A stretch of DNA of 11,520 nucleotides, taken from contig CAIKYN010000117.1 in NCBI GenBank assembly GCA_903831635.1, positions 1-11,520 on the forward strand, read 5' to 3'. Source of the DNA: an uncultured Spartobacteria bacterium. Its GTDB lineage: Bacteria > Verrucomicrobiota > Verrucomicrobiia > Chthoniobacterales > UBA6821. Of the stretch, positions 1 to 5,984 are shown piece after piece (the first letter of the stretch is position 1; every line of letters begins with the position of its first letter). The notes beneath the pieces were generated by a model that saw only the letters and a program-made list of their open reading frames with translations, searched no databases and had not been told where the DNA came from. Position numbers and translations under genes: made by a program.

Positions 1-28
1 AACGCAAATGCGTGGATGATTGCAACCC

Positions 29-44
29 CTCGGAGTTCTCCGAG
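29..44. repeat. Short perfect inverted repeat just upstream of the tRNA
   Basis: Arms CTCGGAG (29-35) and CTCCGAG (38-44) surround TT. As RNA it would fold as a 6-bp stem with a GTTC loop, 8 bases before the tRNA 5' end. No T-tract follows on either strand, so it is not a convincing intrinsic terminator. It could be part of a longer precursor transcript or the 3' end of something starting left of the window. A weaker inverted repeat (ACGCA / TGCGT, 2-13) lies just before it. Function unknown. Confidence 0.4.
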
Positions 45-52
45 AAATCCCT

Positions 53-126
53 GGAGTTGTAGCTCAATTGGTCAGAGCACCGCCCTGTCACGGCGGGGGT
101 TGCGGGTTCGAGCCCCGTCAACTCCG
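53..126 (+). tRNA. trnD: tRNA-Asp (anticodon GTC)
   Basis: All four arms fold cleanly. The acceptor stem is GGAGTTG (53-59) with CAACTCC (119-125), and G126 is the discriminator base expected for tRNA-Asp. The D stem is GCTC/GAGC. The anticodon stem CCGCC/GGCGG closes the 7-base loop CTGTCAC, with anticodon GTC at 87-89. The T stem GCGGG/CCCGT closes the loop TTCGAGC. No CCA is encoded (GTGG follows the acceptor stem), so CCA would be added after transcription. No clear promoter is visible in the 52 bases upstream, so it may belong to a longer precursor. The gene converges with the ion-channel gene at 166-1194. Confidence 0.97.
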
Positions 127-143
127 GTGGGATTCCCCCCCTT

Positions 144-167
144 ACTCAGCGACTTCCAGCGAGTTTT
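144..167 (+). terminator. Weak candidate terminator after tRNA-Asp
   Basis: ACTC (144-147) and GC (149-150) can pair with GC (159-160) and GAGT (161-164), with one bulged A148 and an 8-base loop; T residues follow at 165-167. The stem is short and bulged and the T-run overlaps the stop codon of the convergent gene. It is only a plausible end for the tRNA transcript. Confidence 0.3.
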
Positions 168-1194
168 ATCTTGTCGTCGCGTTAATAAAGATCAGCGCCA
201 GAACGAAGAACACTGCTTGGACTGCGACGCTGATCTTGTCCATCAATTGAGCTTTTCGGAATTCGTTGAGCTGGTGTTTCTTCTCCAGTGCTCCTTGGAT
301 GACGACCTGGATAAGTGAGGCGATGATGAGCAGGTAGAGGACCACATAGATTTTATCCATGAGGACGAGGTAGTTCACCTCGGGAAGATTCGAGGAGTAC
401 CCCTGCTCCAGAAAGACCGTCGTCAGCAAGGCTGTTCCGGTCAATGCAACACGCGAAGCCAATTGCGTGGGATGAAGCAGAAGAGCCGTCCATGTGGCCA
501 CAAGAATGATCACAACCGGCAGCATCATCTTCCAGAGGAAGAAGTTCACGGGCCTGCTGACATCAACCTGAAACTGGATCGTCCCATAATCGGAGCCGCC
601 AGAGCCGACGCTCACATCACCCAGATTCGTCGGGTAGTGATGGATGCCAGCCGTTCCGGTCCATGTCTTGATCGTCCATCCCGGGATGTTCAAGGAGGAA
701 TCTAGGCCGGAGTTTGTCTGATCGAACCGATAGAGGATCTTGTCGGCGGGATAGGTATTGTCCTCGATGGAAAGAGCGACGGTGTGATGTTCCAGCGGAA
801 AGCGCTTCAGGCTGAATGGCTGGAAGAAGCGTCCCTCGATCCTTAGGCACTGGTAGTGACGCCCATCCGGGAAGGTGATGGGCTTGGGGTAGGTCTTCAC
901 TTTGGTGAAACCCCACGACTCCACATTGTTCGCGAACTCTGCGGTTTCGCTCGGATCCAGCTCCCCCTTCCAGACGAACCAGACATAGGCGGTCATGTAG
1001 TAGGTGTTTGAGTGGACATCGAGGTTGTAGATAACCGTGGGCCATACGCCAACCTCCACTAATTCCGGGCCGCCTGACGCCACTGGGGTGACGGCCCCCG
1101 TTTTCTTCGTGGCATCAGCATTGACTGATCCCGGAAGAACCAGAAAAAGCAGCACGGCGAGGAGCAAAAACCGAAAGGAAGTCATGAATTGCAT
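166..1194 (-). CDS. Pentameric ligand-gated ion channel homologue (Cys-loop receptor superfamily)
   Basis: A 342-residue protein with a signal peptide (about 1-26, ending SVNA), a beta-rich extracellular domain to about residue 212 and four hydrophobic segments: M1 216-240, M2 244-265, M3 275-300 and M4 318-338. The Pro-loop that replaces the Cys-loop in bacterial members reads FSLKRFPLEHHTV (127-139). The family's M1 proline (P226) and tryptophan (W235) are present. M2 has R248 at 0', T254 at 6' and L257 at the 9' gate position. Length and order match GLIC/ELIC-type channels, which form pentamers in the inner membrane and open when a ligand or protons bind outside. The start is supported by AGGGA six bases before ATG. 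Oddities: the Pro-loop Asp is Glu (E135), and the Glu ring before M2 seen in cation channels is absent. It is the last gene of the four-gene minus-strand run. Family call is firm; ligand and ion are unknown. Confidence 0.93.
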   Translation of the reverse strand: MQFMTSFRFLLLAVLLFLVLPGSVNADATKKTGAVTPVASGGPELVEVGVWPTVIYNLDVHSNTYYMTAYVWFVWKGELDPSETAEFANNVESWGFTKVKTYPKPITFPDGRHYQCLRIEGRFFQPFSLKRFPLEHHTVALSIEDNTYPADKILYRFDQTNSGLDSSLNIPGWTIKTWTGTAGIHHYPTNLGDVSVGSGGSDYGTIQFQVDVSRPVNFFLWKMMLPVVIILVATWTALLLHPTQLASRVALTGTALLTTVFLEQGYSSNLPEVNYLVLMDKIYVVLYLLIIASLIQVVIQGALEKKHQLNEFRKAQLMDKISVAVQAVFFVLALIFINATTR

Positions 1195-1249
1195 CGCTGA
1201 TCCCTAGTTGCTACCTGAAGGGAAACGCAAGCCTTACCCGATGCTTCAG

Positions 1250-1993
1250 CTATCCGGCCTGATAAGCCATGAGGGCGTAGAAATCGGTGTGATCCATGAA
1301 GAGGATCTCTGCCGGACGGAATCCCGAACTAACCGCCATCCTGTTCAAGGTGGCTATCTCTTCGGGAAAATCGGAACTGGTGACATGCTGCACAGCCCCC
1401 GCGATCTCCTCGACGGAAAGAGCCTTCCAGGACCACTCGGCATGATCGACCCAGCGGCCCATGTACGATTCCCGGGATTCACCGGGAGTCAGAACGGGAT
1501 CGAAGATCAGGACGGCTCCTCCCGGAGCAACTCTGCGGCGAAGTTCCCCGAAAAAGTATTCCTTCTCCTGGCGGGAAAGGTGATGGAGCGAGAGGCCGAT
1601 GTAGATGATATCGTAGGAGGAAGGGAGCGTCCCGACGTCCATCATGAAATCACCCGGTATCAGGGAGACGGGCGCAGCGAGATCAGCGGTGTTCTCCCGG
1701 GCCAGATCGAGGGCGACAGGGGAAAGATCCATCCCCGTGTACGCAGTCACGCCTCTCCCTTTCAAGATTGAGGCGCTGAACGCGGCATCGCCGCATCCCA
1801 GATCGAGGAAACTGAACGAACGATTGGAATCCTCCACCCATGCGTCCAACCACAGGGTCAGTGCCTCCTTGGCTGAACGATGGTAGAGGTAGTCGTTATC
1901 AACAATGCGCCGGTAGAGCGACCATCCGTTGAAGAATTCGCGGACGTCCGCGGCATCACGACCGCTCCTGTTCATAACCTCTTCAAGTTCCAT
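1250..1993 (-). CDS. Class I SAM-dependent methyltransferase
   Basis: A 247-residue soluble protein with a Rossmann-type methyltransferase core. Motif I is FLDLGCGDA (62-70). The acidic end of strand 2 is D89 in YTGMDLSP, GDF (114-116) fits motif III, YDIIYIGLSLHHL (127-139) fits motif IV, and VAPGGAVLIFDP (155-166) follows. This set is typical of small-molecule methyltransferases of the Methyltransf_11/12/25 type. The substrate cannot be read from sequence. There is no signal peptide, so it is cytoplasmic. ATG 1993 has no clear Shine-Dalgarno; a second in-frame ATG at residue 7 has AGAGG two bases before it and is an alternative. It lies 24 bases after the porin gene and 55 before the ion channel, so co-transcription is likely. 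Why a methyltransferase sits between a porin and a channel is not evident. Confidence 0.9.
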   Translation of the reverse strand: MELEEVMNRSGRDAADVREFFNGWSLYRRIVDNDYLYHRSAKEALTLWLDAWVEDSNRSFSFLDLGCGDAAFSASILKGRGVTAYTGMDLSPVALDLARENTADLAAPVSLIPGDFMMDVGTLPSSYDIIYIGLSLHHLSRQEKEYFFGELRRRVAPGGAVLIFDPVLTPGESRESYMGRWVDHAEWSWKALSVEEIAGAVQHVTSSDFPEEIATLNRMAVSSGFRPAEILFMDHTDFYALMAYQAG

Positions 1994-2017
1994 CCGCGGA
2001 GGCTAACCGGTCGCTGG

Positions 2018-3394
2018 TTAAAAATCCACCACGGCACGCATCCCGACCACCAGGGCATTCCCGTTCTGCTGGGTTCCTCCGGGGTGCATGATGTACTGAA
2101 GATCAGGTTGGATGGCGATCGCCGGGGCCAGACGCATTGAGTAGGTGAGTTCAGCCACGGACTCGAAACCGGAACCGGAAGCGCCGTTGTCCTGAAAGCT
2201 CTGCCTGCACTGGCATCCCATCTGCGCATAGCCGAAGGCGACGCCGAGCTTATCAGCATCCCTCGTCGGGATCAGTCCTGTGTAGGTGAGCCCCATGTCA
2301 GTGTAGAAGCCGACAATACTGCTCTGGTCTGGCGAGAATCCGATGCGGGCAAAGGAGGAGAGTCCTTTCGGGGAGCAGATGCAGGAAGCTGTCTGGGAGG
2401 CAGGGGAAGCCGCAGGGTCCTTGCCAGCGACGACATTCTTATCGGAGGAAACAGTGGCTTTTTCCTGAACGACAGAGAGCTTCTGGTCAATGATGCCGTA
2501 GAAGCCGTTGTTGTAGGCGCTGGAGCTTGGGGATCCGAAATTAAACTGCTCCTCCCCACCCTGCGGCCCCTGACCGGTCTGAAACCAGAAACCAGCCTTT
2601 GCATAGCCCGGCAATCCTTTCGAGGAGGTATCCTTGCACCAGTCGGCCTCGGCTTCGTTGATGTTGAGAAGACCTCCAGCCTGACCGAAATTCAAGTCGA
2701 AGCCGTATTTATTATCCCACTGTGAAAAGGGATTCCCCTGGGTGAAGGCGCTCCGGAGAGTGAGCCATGAGGTGGGCTGAAGCGCCAGCCGAAGTCCTGG
2801 AGTCGCCATCGGGTAGGTGGGACCGCCGTTGGGCATGTTCATGGTAAACACGGGAGGCGGACCGAAGGTGCTGTTGACAAAGAGATTCGCCGTGTCGGAA
2901 ACCATGAACTCGGTGTCGACGGGTATCAGACCCCCACGGAGGGAGATGGCATCGTGGAGCAGATTCTGCTGAAGCCAGAGTTCGTAGCACCGGAAGGCAG
3001 GCTGGCCGGCGATACTGCTTGCGGTCAGGGAATTCCCGATAAATTTCGACGAAACATCATTTCCGTAGAGCCAAAGCCAGGTGTTCTTAAATGAAGCCCC
3101 CTCCCAGCCAATCGCCTTCTGAAGATCGATGGCGAGGCCAAGGTTCAGGAGCCCGGAGTAGGTGCCACCCTGCATTTCCCCTCCCCTGGTGTTGCCCAGC
3201 AGGTCGGAAACCGACTGGAGTGAGAGTACGATGCCATTTGTCTCGGCTTTCGGTCTGTAGCCAAGGAACTCCCCGGCGAGTCGTTGCTGGTTGAGGAGAT
3301 TGAAGGGATTGGTGAGATCGATCGGATCGGCGTGTAGCCAGCTACAAAAACTGAGAAACAGAAATAACGCTCTCTTGAAAATCTTGTTGTTCAT
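2018..3394 (-). CDS. OprB-family carbohydrate-selective porin
   Basis: A 458-residue outer-membrane beta-barrel protein. The chosen start gives a clear signal peptide (MNNKIFKRALFLFL..., cleavage after SWLHA, residue 22). The frame stays open to 3541, but that stretch overlaps the end of the upstream permease gene and has no export signal before this Met. The OprB signature is strongest at the C terminus: QPDLQYIMHPGG followed by NALVVGMRAVVDF (within 428-458), ending in the aromatic residue used by the BAM machinery. Length is normal for OprB, which passes sugars and similar small solutes through the outer membrane. The mature protein carries six cysteines including two C-x-C pairs (338/340 and 394/396), unusual for a porin. 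It follows the iron permease by 85 bases on the same strand, and the methyltransferase follows it by 24. No clear Shine-Dalgarno is visible. Confidence 0.9.
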   Translation of the reverse strand: MNNKIFKRALFLFLSFCSWLHADPIDLTNPFNLLNQQRLAGEFLGYRPKAETNGIVLSLQSVSDLLGNTRGGEMQGGTYSGLLNLGLAIDLQKAIGWEGASFKNTWLWLYGNDVSSKFIGNSLTASSIAGQPAFRCYELWLQQNLLHDAISLRGGLIPVDTEFMVSDTANLFVNSTFGPPPVFTMNMPNGGPTYPMATPGLRLALQPTSWLTLRSAFTQGNPFSQWDNKYGFDLNFGQAGGLLNINEAEADWCKDTSSKGLPGYAKAGFWFQTGQGPQGGEEQFNFGSPSSSAYNNGFYGIIDQKLSVVQEKATVSSDKNVVAGKDPAASPASQTASCICSPKGLSSFARIGFSPDQSSIVGFYTDMGLTYTGLIPTRDADKLGVAFGYAQMGCQCRQSFQDNGASGSGFESVAELTYSMRLAPAIAIQPDLQYIMHPGGTQQNGNALVVGMRAVVDF

Positions 3395-3458
3395 ACCGAA
3401 AAGGGTCTTTGAGGCGACTTGTTTGGTAGCGGGTAGAATGATTTGAGACAAGGGATCT

Positions 3459-3471
3459 ACATTAATAATGT
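3459..3471. promoter_or_regulatory. AT-rich inverted repeat upstream of the porin gene
   Basis: ACATT (3459-3463) and AATGT (3467-3471) are perfect inverted arms around AAT. The repeat is in the 85-base gap between the FTR1 stop and the porin start, about 65 bases before the porin ATG. The position and size suit an operator, and the AT-rich look resembles the repeats near the divergent promoters at 4560-4680. No strong -35/-10 pair could be placed confidently around it, so this is only a candidate site. Confidence 0.3.
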
Positions 3472-3479
3472 TGTTAACT

Positions 3480-4514
3480 TTATGCCGCATACTCCTTGGA
3501 GCGGATTGAAGAGAGCTTCCGAGCCCCAAAATAGGAACCAATCACAATGGTGGCAGCCAGCAATTGGGCAGCGAGGGTCTCCACGGTCGGGAAGAAAGAA
3601 AACCAGACACCGCTCCAAGCAGGAGTCCAGGCAGTGAGCCATGGAATTGTTGTGGTCGGGATCCAACGCGCTAGTTGCATCTCCTGGGCCTGCTCGCCCA
3701 CACTGACCAGCAGTACAAATCCCAACAGCACACCGGTAATTACCAGCATCTTGCGGTAAGGCAGGCGGCGCTGGGCGACGAAAGCAATCGCACCAACTCC
3801 CGCAGTCAGAACGAGTCCAATCAAAGCACCTCCCAAGACAACATCCCCTCCCCACTTGAGACGGTAGGTCTGGAGAAAAAGGACAATCTCCACACCCTCT
3901 CGATAGACCGAGGTGAAGCCCAAGGCAGCGAGCCCGAGGAGGATTCCGATTTTTCCTTTGTTTCCGGATTCCGTCTGGGAAAGGAGGGCGCGCTTGCGAC
4001 GGTTGTGCATGGTGATCCAGGCGCCCCAATAAATCTTATGGAAGAACCAATTCATGATGACCAGCAGGATCACGATCGCGATCAATCCGGTCACGGCCTG
4101 CAACTGAAGAGCCGTGAAATTCTCGGTGAGCTTGTCGACGATCCCGATTGCTACCATCCATGTTGCCATGGTCAGGAGGAGCCCCACGATGACACCACCG
4201 ACAATCGGTCGATGAATTTGGGAGGCCGTTCCCGTCATCCCCGCAGTTAAAGCCGTCAACACCAGGACACACTCCAATCCCTCACGGAAGACAAGGACCG
4301 CGATGTCAAAGAAGGCCGTTGCAGGTGTCGTACCCGCCGATGTGGGATCTGGTGACCCAGCGGCCGTCACTCCGGCCCAGATGATCGCGGCAACTGACAA
4401 GATTCCCACAATCCAGAGCGTTGCCTTCGTAGCGGGAGAGAGCTTCCTCAAGGGAGGAACTTCCAGAGTAGGAGTTGTCAGAGGGCAGGCATACTGGTTT
4501 TCGATGGCGTTCAT
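3480..4514 (-). CDS. FTR1-family high-affinity iron permease
   Basis: A 344-residue polytopic inner-membrane protein with both R-E-G-x-E iron-path motifs of the family: REGLE at 77-81 and REGVE at 205-209 (in SVYREGVEIVLFLQ). GEQAQEMQ (273-280) matches the conserved segment after the sixth helix. FTR1/EfeU proteins move iron across the membrane, often with an oxidase or EfeO/EfeB partner; no such partner is in this window. It is longer at the N terminus than usual: an extra hydrophobic segment (about 32-52) and a polar linker precede the first REGLE helix. The start ATG 4514 has no obvious Shine-Dalgarno. A Fur-like inverted repeat lies 56-70 bases upstream, so repression by iron is likely. 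It heads a minus-strand run with the porin, methyltransferase and channel genes, and is divergent from the metal-binding protein gene. Confidence 0.93.
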   Translation of the reverse strand: MNAIENQYACPLTTPTLEVPPLRKLSPATKATLWIVGILSVAAIIWAGVTAAGSPDPTSAGTTPATAFFDIAVLVFREGLECVLVLTALTAGMTGTASQIHRPIVGGVIVGLLLTMATWMVAIGIVDKLTENFTALQLQAVTGLIAIVILLVIMNWFFHKIYWGAWITMHNRRKRALLSQTESGNKGKIGILLGLAALGFTSVYREGVEIVLFLQTYRLKWGGDVVLGGALIGLVLTAGVGAIAFVAQRRLPYRKMLVITGVLLGFVLLVSVGEQAQEMQLARWIPTTTIPWLTAWTPAWSGVWFSFFPTVETLAAQLLAATIVIGSYFGARKLSSIRSKEYAA

Positions 4515-4560
4515 GCGATGTTCAAGAATTGGGAATTAACTTTTTACCAAGACAGCTTCT

Positions 4561-4587
4561 TATTGAGACTGAGACACAATCTCAATA
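4561..4587 (-). promoter_or_regulatory. Fur-like operator in front of the FTR1 gene
   Basis: A perfect 8-bp inverted repeat, TATTGAGA (4561-4568) and TCTCAATA (4580-4587), overlaps a 15-base box TGAGACACAATCTCA (4570-4584), itself an inverted repeat TGAGA-N5-TCTCA. This follows the 7-1-7 shape of Fur boxes (TGATAATNATTATCA, with TGAGA...TCTCA variants known). A possible minus-strand -10 box, TATATT, occupies 4589-4584, so a bound repressor would cover the start of transcription about 60 bases before the FTR1 ATG. No good -35 box is seen at standard spacing. Assignment to Fur is inference from shape and context. Confidence 0.5.
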
Positions 4588-4643
4588 TAGCATCCGATAG
4601 CTACGCCAAGCACAAAAATCTGAATTCGTAAAAAAATGGCCTT

Positions 4644-4671
4644 TTGACACTTAATAGTAAGGCGTTATCAT
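4644..4671 (+). promoter_or_regulatory. Sigma70-type promoter of the metal-binding protein gene
   Basis: A perfect -35 box TTGACA (4644-4649) is followed after 16 bases by TATCAT (4666-4671), five of six matches to TATAAT. A start about 6-8 bases downstream would fall at or within two or three bases of the ATG at 4680. No Shine-Dalgarno precedes that ATG (the bases before it are TTATCATTA). A leaderless or nearly leaderless mRNA is therefore predicted. Confidence 0.6.
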
Positions 4672-4683
4672 TATCATTAATGA
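4664..4683 (+). promoter_or_regulatory. GATAAT-repeat operator overlapping the promoter and start codon
   Basis: On the bottom strand 4675-4664 reads GATAATGATAAC, matching two GATAAT hexamers of the classical Fur box at 11 of 12 positions. It is followed on the top strand by the perfect palindrome TCATTAATGA (4674-4683), which contains the start codon. The site covers the -10 box, so binding would block RNA polymerase. A natural candidate binder is the Fur-family protein encoded two genes' length downstream (5607-5984). Whether it senses zinc, manganese or iron cannot be decided here. Confidence 0.5.
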
Positions 4684-5564
4684 AACTACCTATCTTTCAC
4701 TTTCTCCCCCTGATCGTCATATCTCTCGAGTTTCTTGGAACAGCATCATTAAAAGCAGATCTCAAGATTGCCTCACTCTCGACAGTCACGACCGATCTGG
4801 CAAAACAGATAGGCGGTGACCATGTGACAGTGGATGGAATCATTAGGGCCGTGACCGATCCCCATGAGTTTGAGCCGACACCTGGTGATGTGAAGAAAGT
4901 CGCGGATGCGAATCTCGTACTCCTCACAGGAAAGGGAATGGAGGGTTATCTCTCAAAGCTTGAGGAAGCCGCCGGTGGCTCAGCCAAGTTTGTAAACGTG
5001 GGCAAAAACATTCCTTCACTTAGCATGACCGAGCAAGGGAAGAAGGTGGAGGATCCCCACTGGTGGCATAGCGTGGAAAATATGAAAGAGGCGACACGTG
5101 CGGTGGCGGAGGCCTTCGAGAAAGCCGACCCAGCTAATGCCGTCATCTACGACAAGAACGCAGCCGGTTATCTCGCCAAACTCGATGAACTTGAGCGCTG
5201 GATCAGGGTAAAACTCGCCCCACTACCCCACGAGCGCAGAAAGCTTGTCACTTCGCACGATGCGCTCGGATACTTCGCCCGTGACTACGACTTCACCATT
5301 TATCCGGTAAAGGGAGTCAGTACCGCGGAGGATCCCTCCTCCCAGCACGTGAAGGAGATCATCGGTGTGATCAGGAATCAGGGGGTGAAAGCTATCTTCT
5401 TCGAGACAATCGAGAATCCACGCGCCGTCCAGCAGATCGCTGATGAGACGGGCGCAAAGGCCGGAGGATCCCTCTACTCGGATGGACTCGGAGAGACCGA
5501 AGCGAACACCTACGACTCGATGATGAGGCATAATGTTTCCGTCATCGTGGAGGGTCTGAAATAA
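4680..5564 (+). CDS. Periplasmic metal-binding protein, TroA/ZnuA-like (cluster A-I)
   Basis: A 294-residue protein with a signal peptide (about 1-26, ending SLKA) and the fold of metal ABC-transporter binding proteins. The four expected metal ligands are visible: H62 in TDPHEFEPTP, H127 in DPHWWH, H193 in TSHDALGYFARDY and D268 in YSDGLGE. The His-His-His-Asp set and the segment KGVSTAEDPS resemble TroA and ZnuA more than PsaA/MntC, whose third ligand is Glu. The His-rich loop common in enterobacterial ZnuA is missing. Zinc or manganese is the likely cargo. ATG 4680 is chosen because an upstream in-frame TTG (4644) is the -35 box. No permease or ATPase partner is in the window, so the transporter must be elsewhere. 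It forms a plus-strand unit with the regulator and the glycan-binding protein. Confidence 0.92.
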   Translation: MKLPIFHFLPLIVISLEFLGTASLKADLKIASLSTVTTDLAKQIGGDHVTVDGIIRAVTDPHEFEPTPGDVKKVADANLVLLTGKGMEGYLSKLEEAAGGSAKFVNVGKNIPSLSMTEQGKKVEDPHWWHSVENMKEATRAVAEAFEKADPANAVIYDKNAAGYLAKLDELERWIRVKLAPLPHERRKLVTSHDALGYFARDYDFTIYPVKGVSTAEDPSSQHVKEIIGVIRNQGVKAIFFETIENPRAVQQIADETGAKAGGSLYSDGLGETEANTYDSMMRHNVSVIVEGLK

Positions 5565-5606
5565 TTGCATCGAAAAGATGATTGCTCAATCCATCACACT
5601 AGGTTT

Positions 5607-5984
5607 GTGAGTATCGAACGCCGCACAACGAAACAGAAGGAGGCCATCAAAGCCGTCCTCTCTCATCAGGATGGCCCTCTTCTGCCCGATGAGATTCAGG
5701 CCTTGGCTCTGAAGATCGTCCCTTCTATCGGAATCGCCACCGTTTACCGGACACTCAAAATCCTCCAAGACGATAATCTAGTCTGTAGTGTCGAGATTCC
5801 GGGACAGGCACCTCGCTATGAGAGCAGTGATAGGGGACACCACCATCACTTTCACTGCCAGAAGTGCCACTCGGTCTTCGATCTGGAAAAATGCGTCGAG
5901 GGTCTCAAAAATCTGGTCCCTTCAGGATTCCGGGTGATCGATCACGAAATCACCCTCCACGGTCTATGCAAAGCATGCGACTGA
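5607..5984 (+). CDS. Fur-family metal-responsive transcriptional regulator
   Basis: A 125-residue protein with the Fur winged helix in the first half (recognition region ATVYRTLKIL, 44-53) and metal sites in the second. HHHHFHCQKC (78-87) gives the regulatory histidines and first Cys pair, H113 lies in HEITLHG, and CKAC (121-124) gives the second Cys pair of a structural zinc site. Start is uncertain: GTG 5607 gives ERRTTKQ near the N terminus, as in related short Fur proteins. An in-frame TTG at 5565, abutting the previous stop, would add 14 residues and has GGAGGG 10 bases upstream, so it is a serious alternative. Directly after the binding-protein gene, it probably represses that gene and perhaps the divergent iron permease. 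Fur, Zur, Mur and PerR cannot be told apart reliably from sequence alone; the neighbour favours zinc or manganese. Confidence 0.92.
   Translation: MSIERRTTKQKEAIKAVLSHQDGPLLPDEIQALALKIVPSIGIATVYRTLKILQDDNLVCSVEIPGQAPRYESSDRGHHHHFHCQKCHSVFDLEKCVEGLKNLVPSGFRVIDHEITLHGLCKACD

Noticed and set aside
53..126. tRNA-Asp as an integration site for a mobile element
   Set aside because: No integrase gene and no repeat of the tRNA 3' end were seen elsewhere in the window.
1215..1249. CTGAAG/CTTCAG inverted repeat between the methyltransferase and channel genes
   Set aside because: Six-base arms separated by 23 bases with no T-tract are weak, and the flanking genes look co-transcribed.
1208..1771. 187-codon open frame on the plus strand opposite the methyltransferase
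   Set aside because: It is antisense to a gene with full methyltransferase motifs, and its translation shows no recognisable domain.
3395..3541. 49-residue N-terminal extension of the porin
   Set aside because: It overlaps the end of the FTR1 gene, contains no export signal, and a clean signal peptide starts at the Met encoded at 3394.
3675..4250. 191-codon plus-strand frame opposite the FTR1 gene, and the minus-strand frame at 3457-4029
   Set aside because: Both shadow the FTR1 coding sequence, which has both REGxE motifs. Their translations are low-complexity and lack membrane or domain features.
4644..4679. In-frame extension of the metal-binding protein to a TTG start at 4644
   Set aside because: The TTG is the first part of a perfect -35 box, and the extension would place a polar stretch before a proper signal peptide that begins at ATG 4680.
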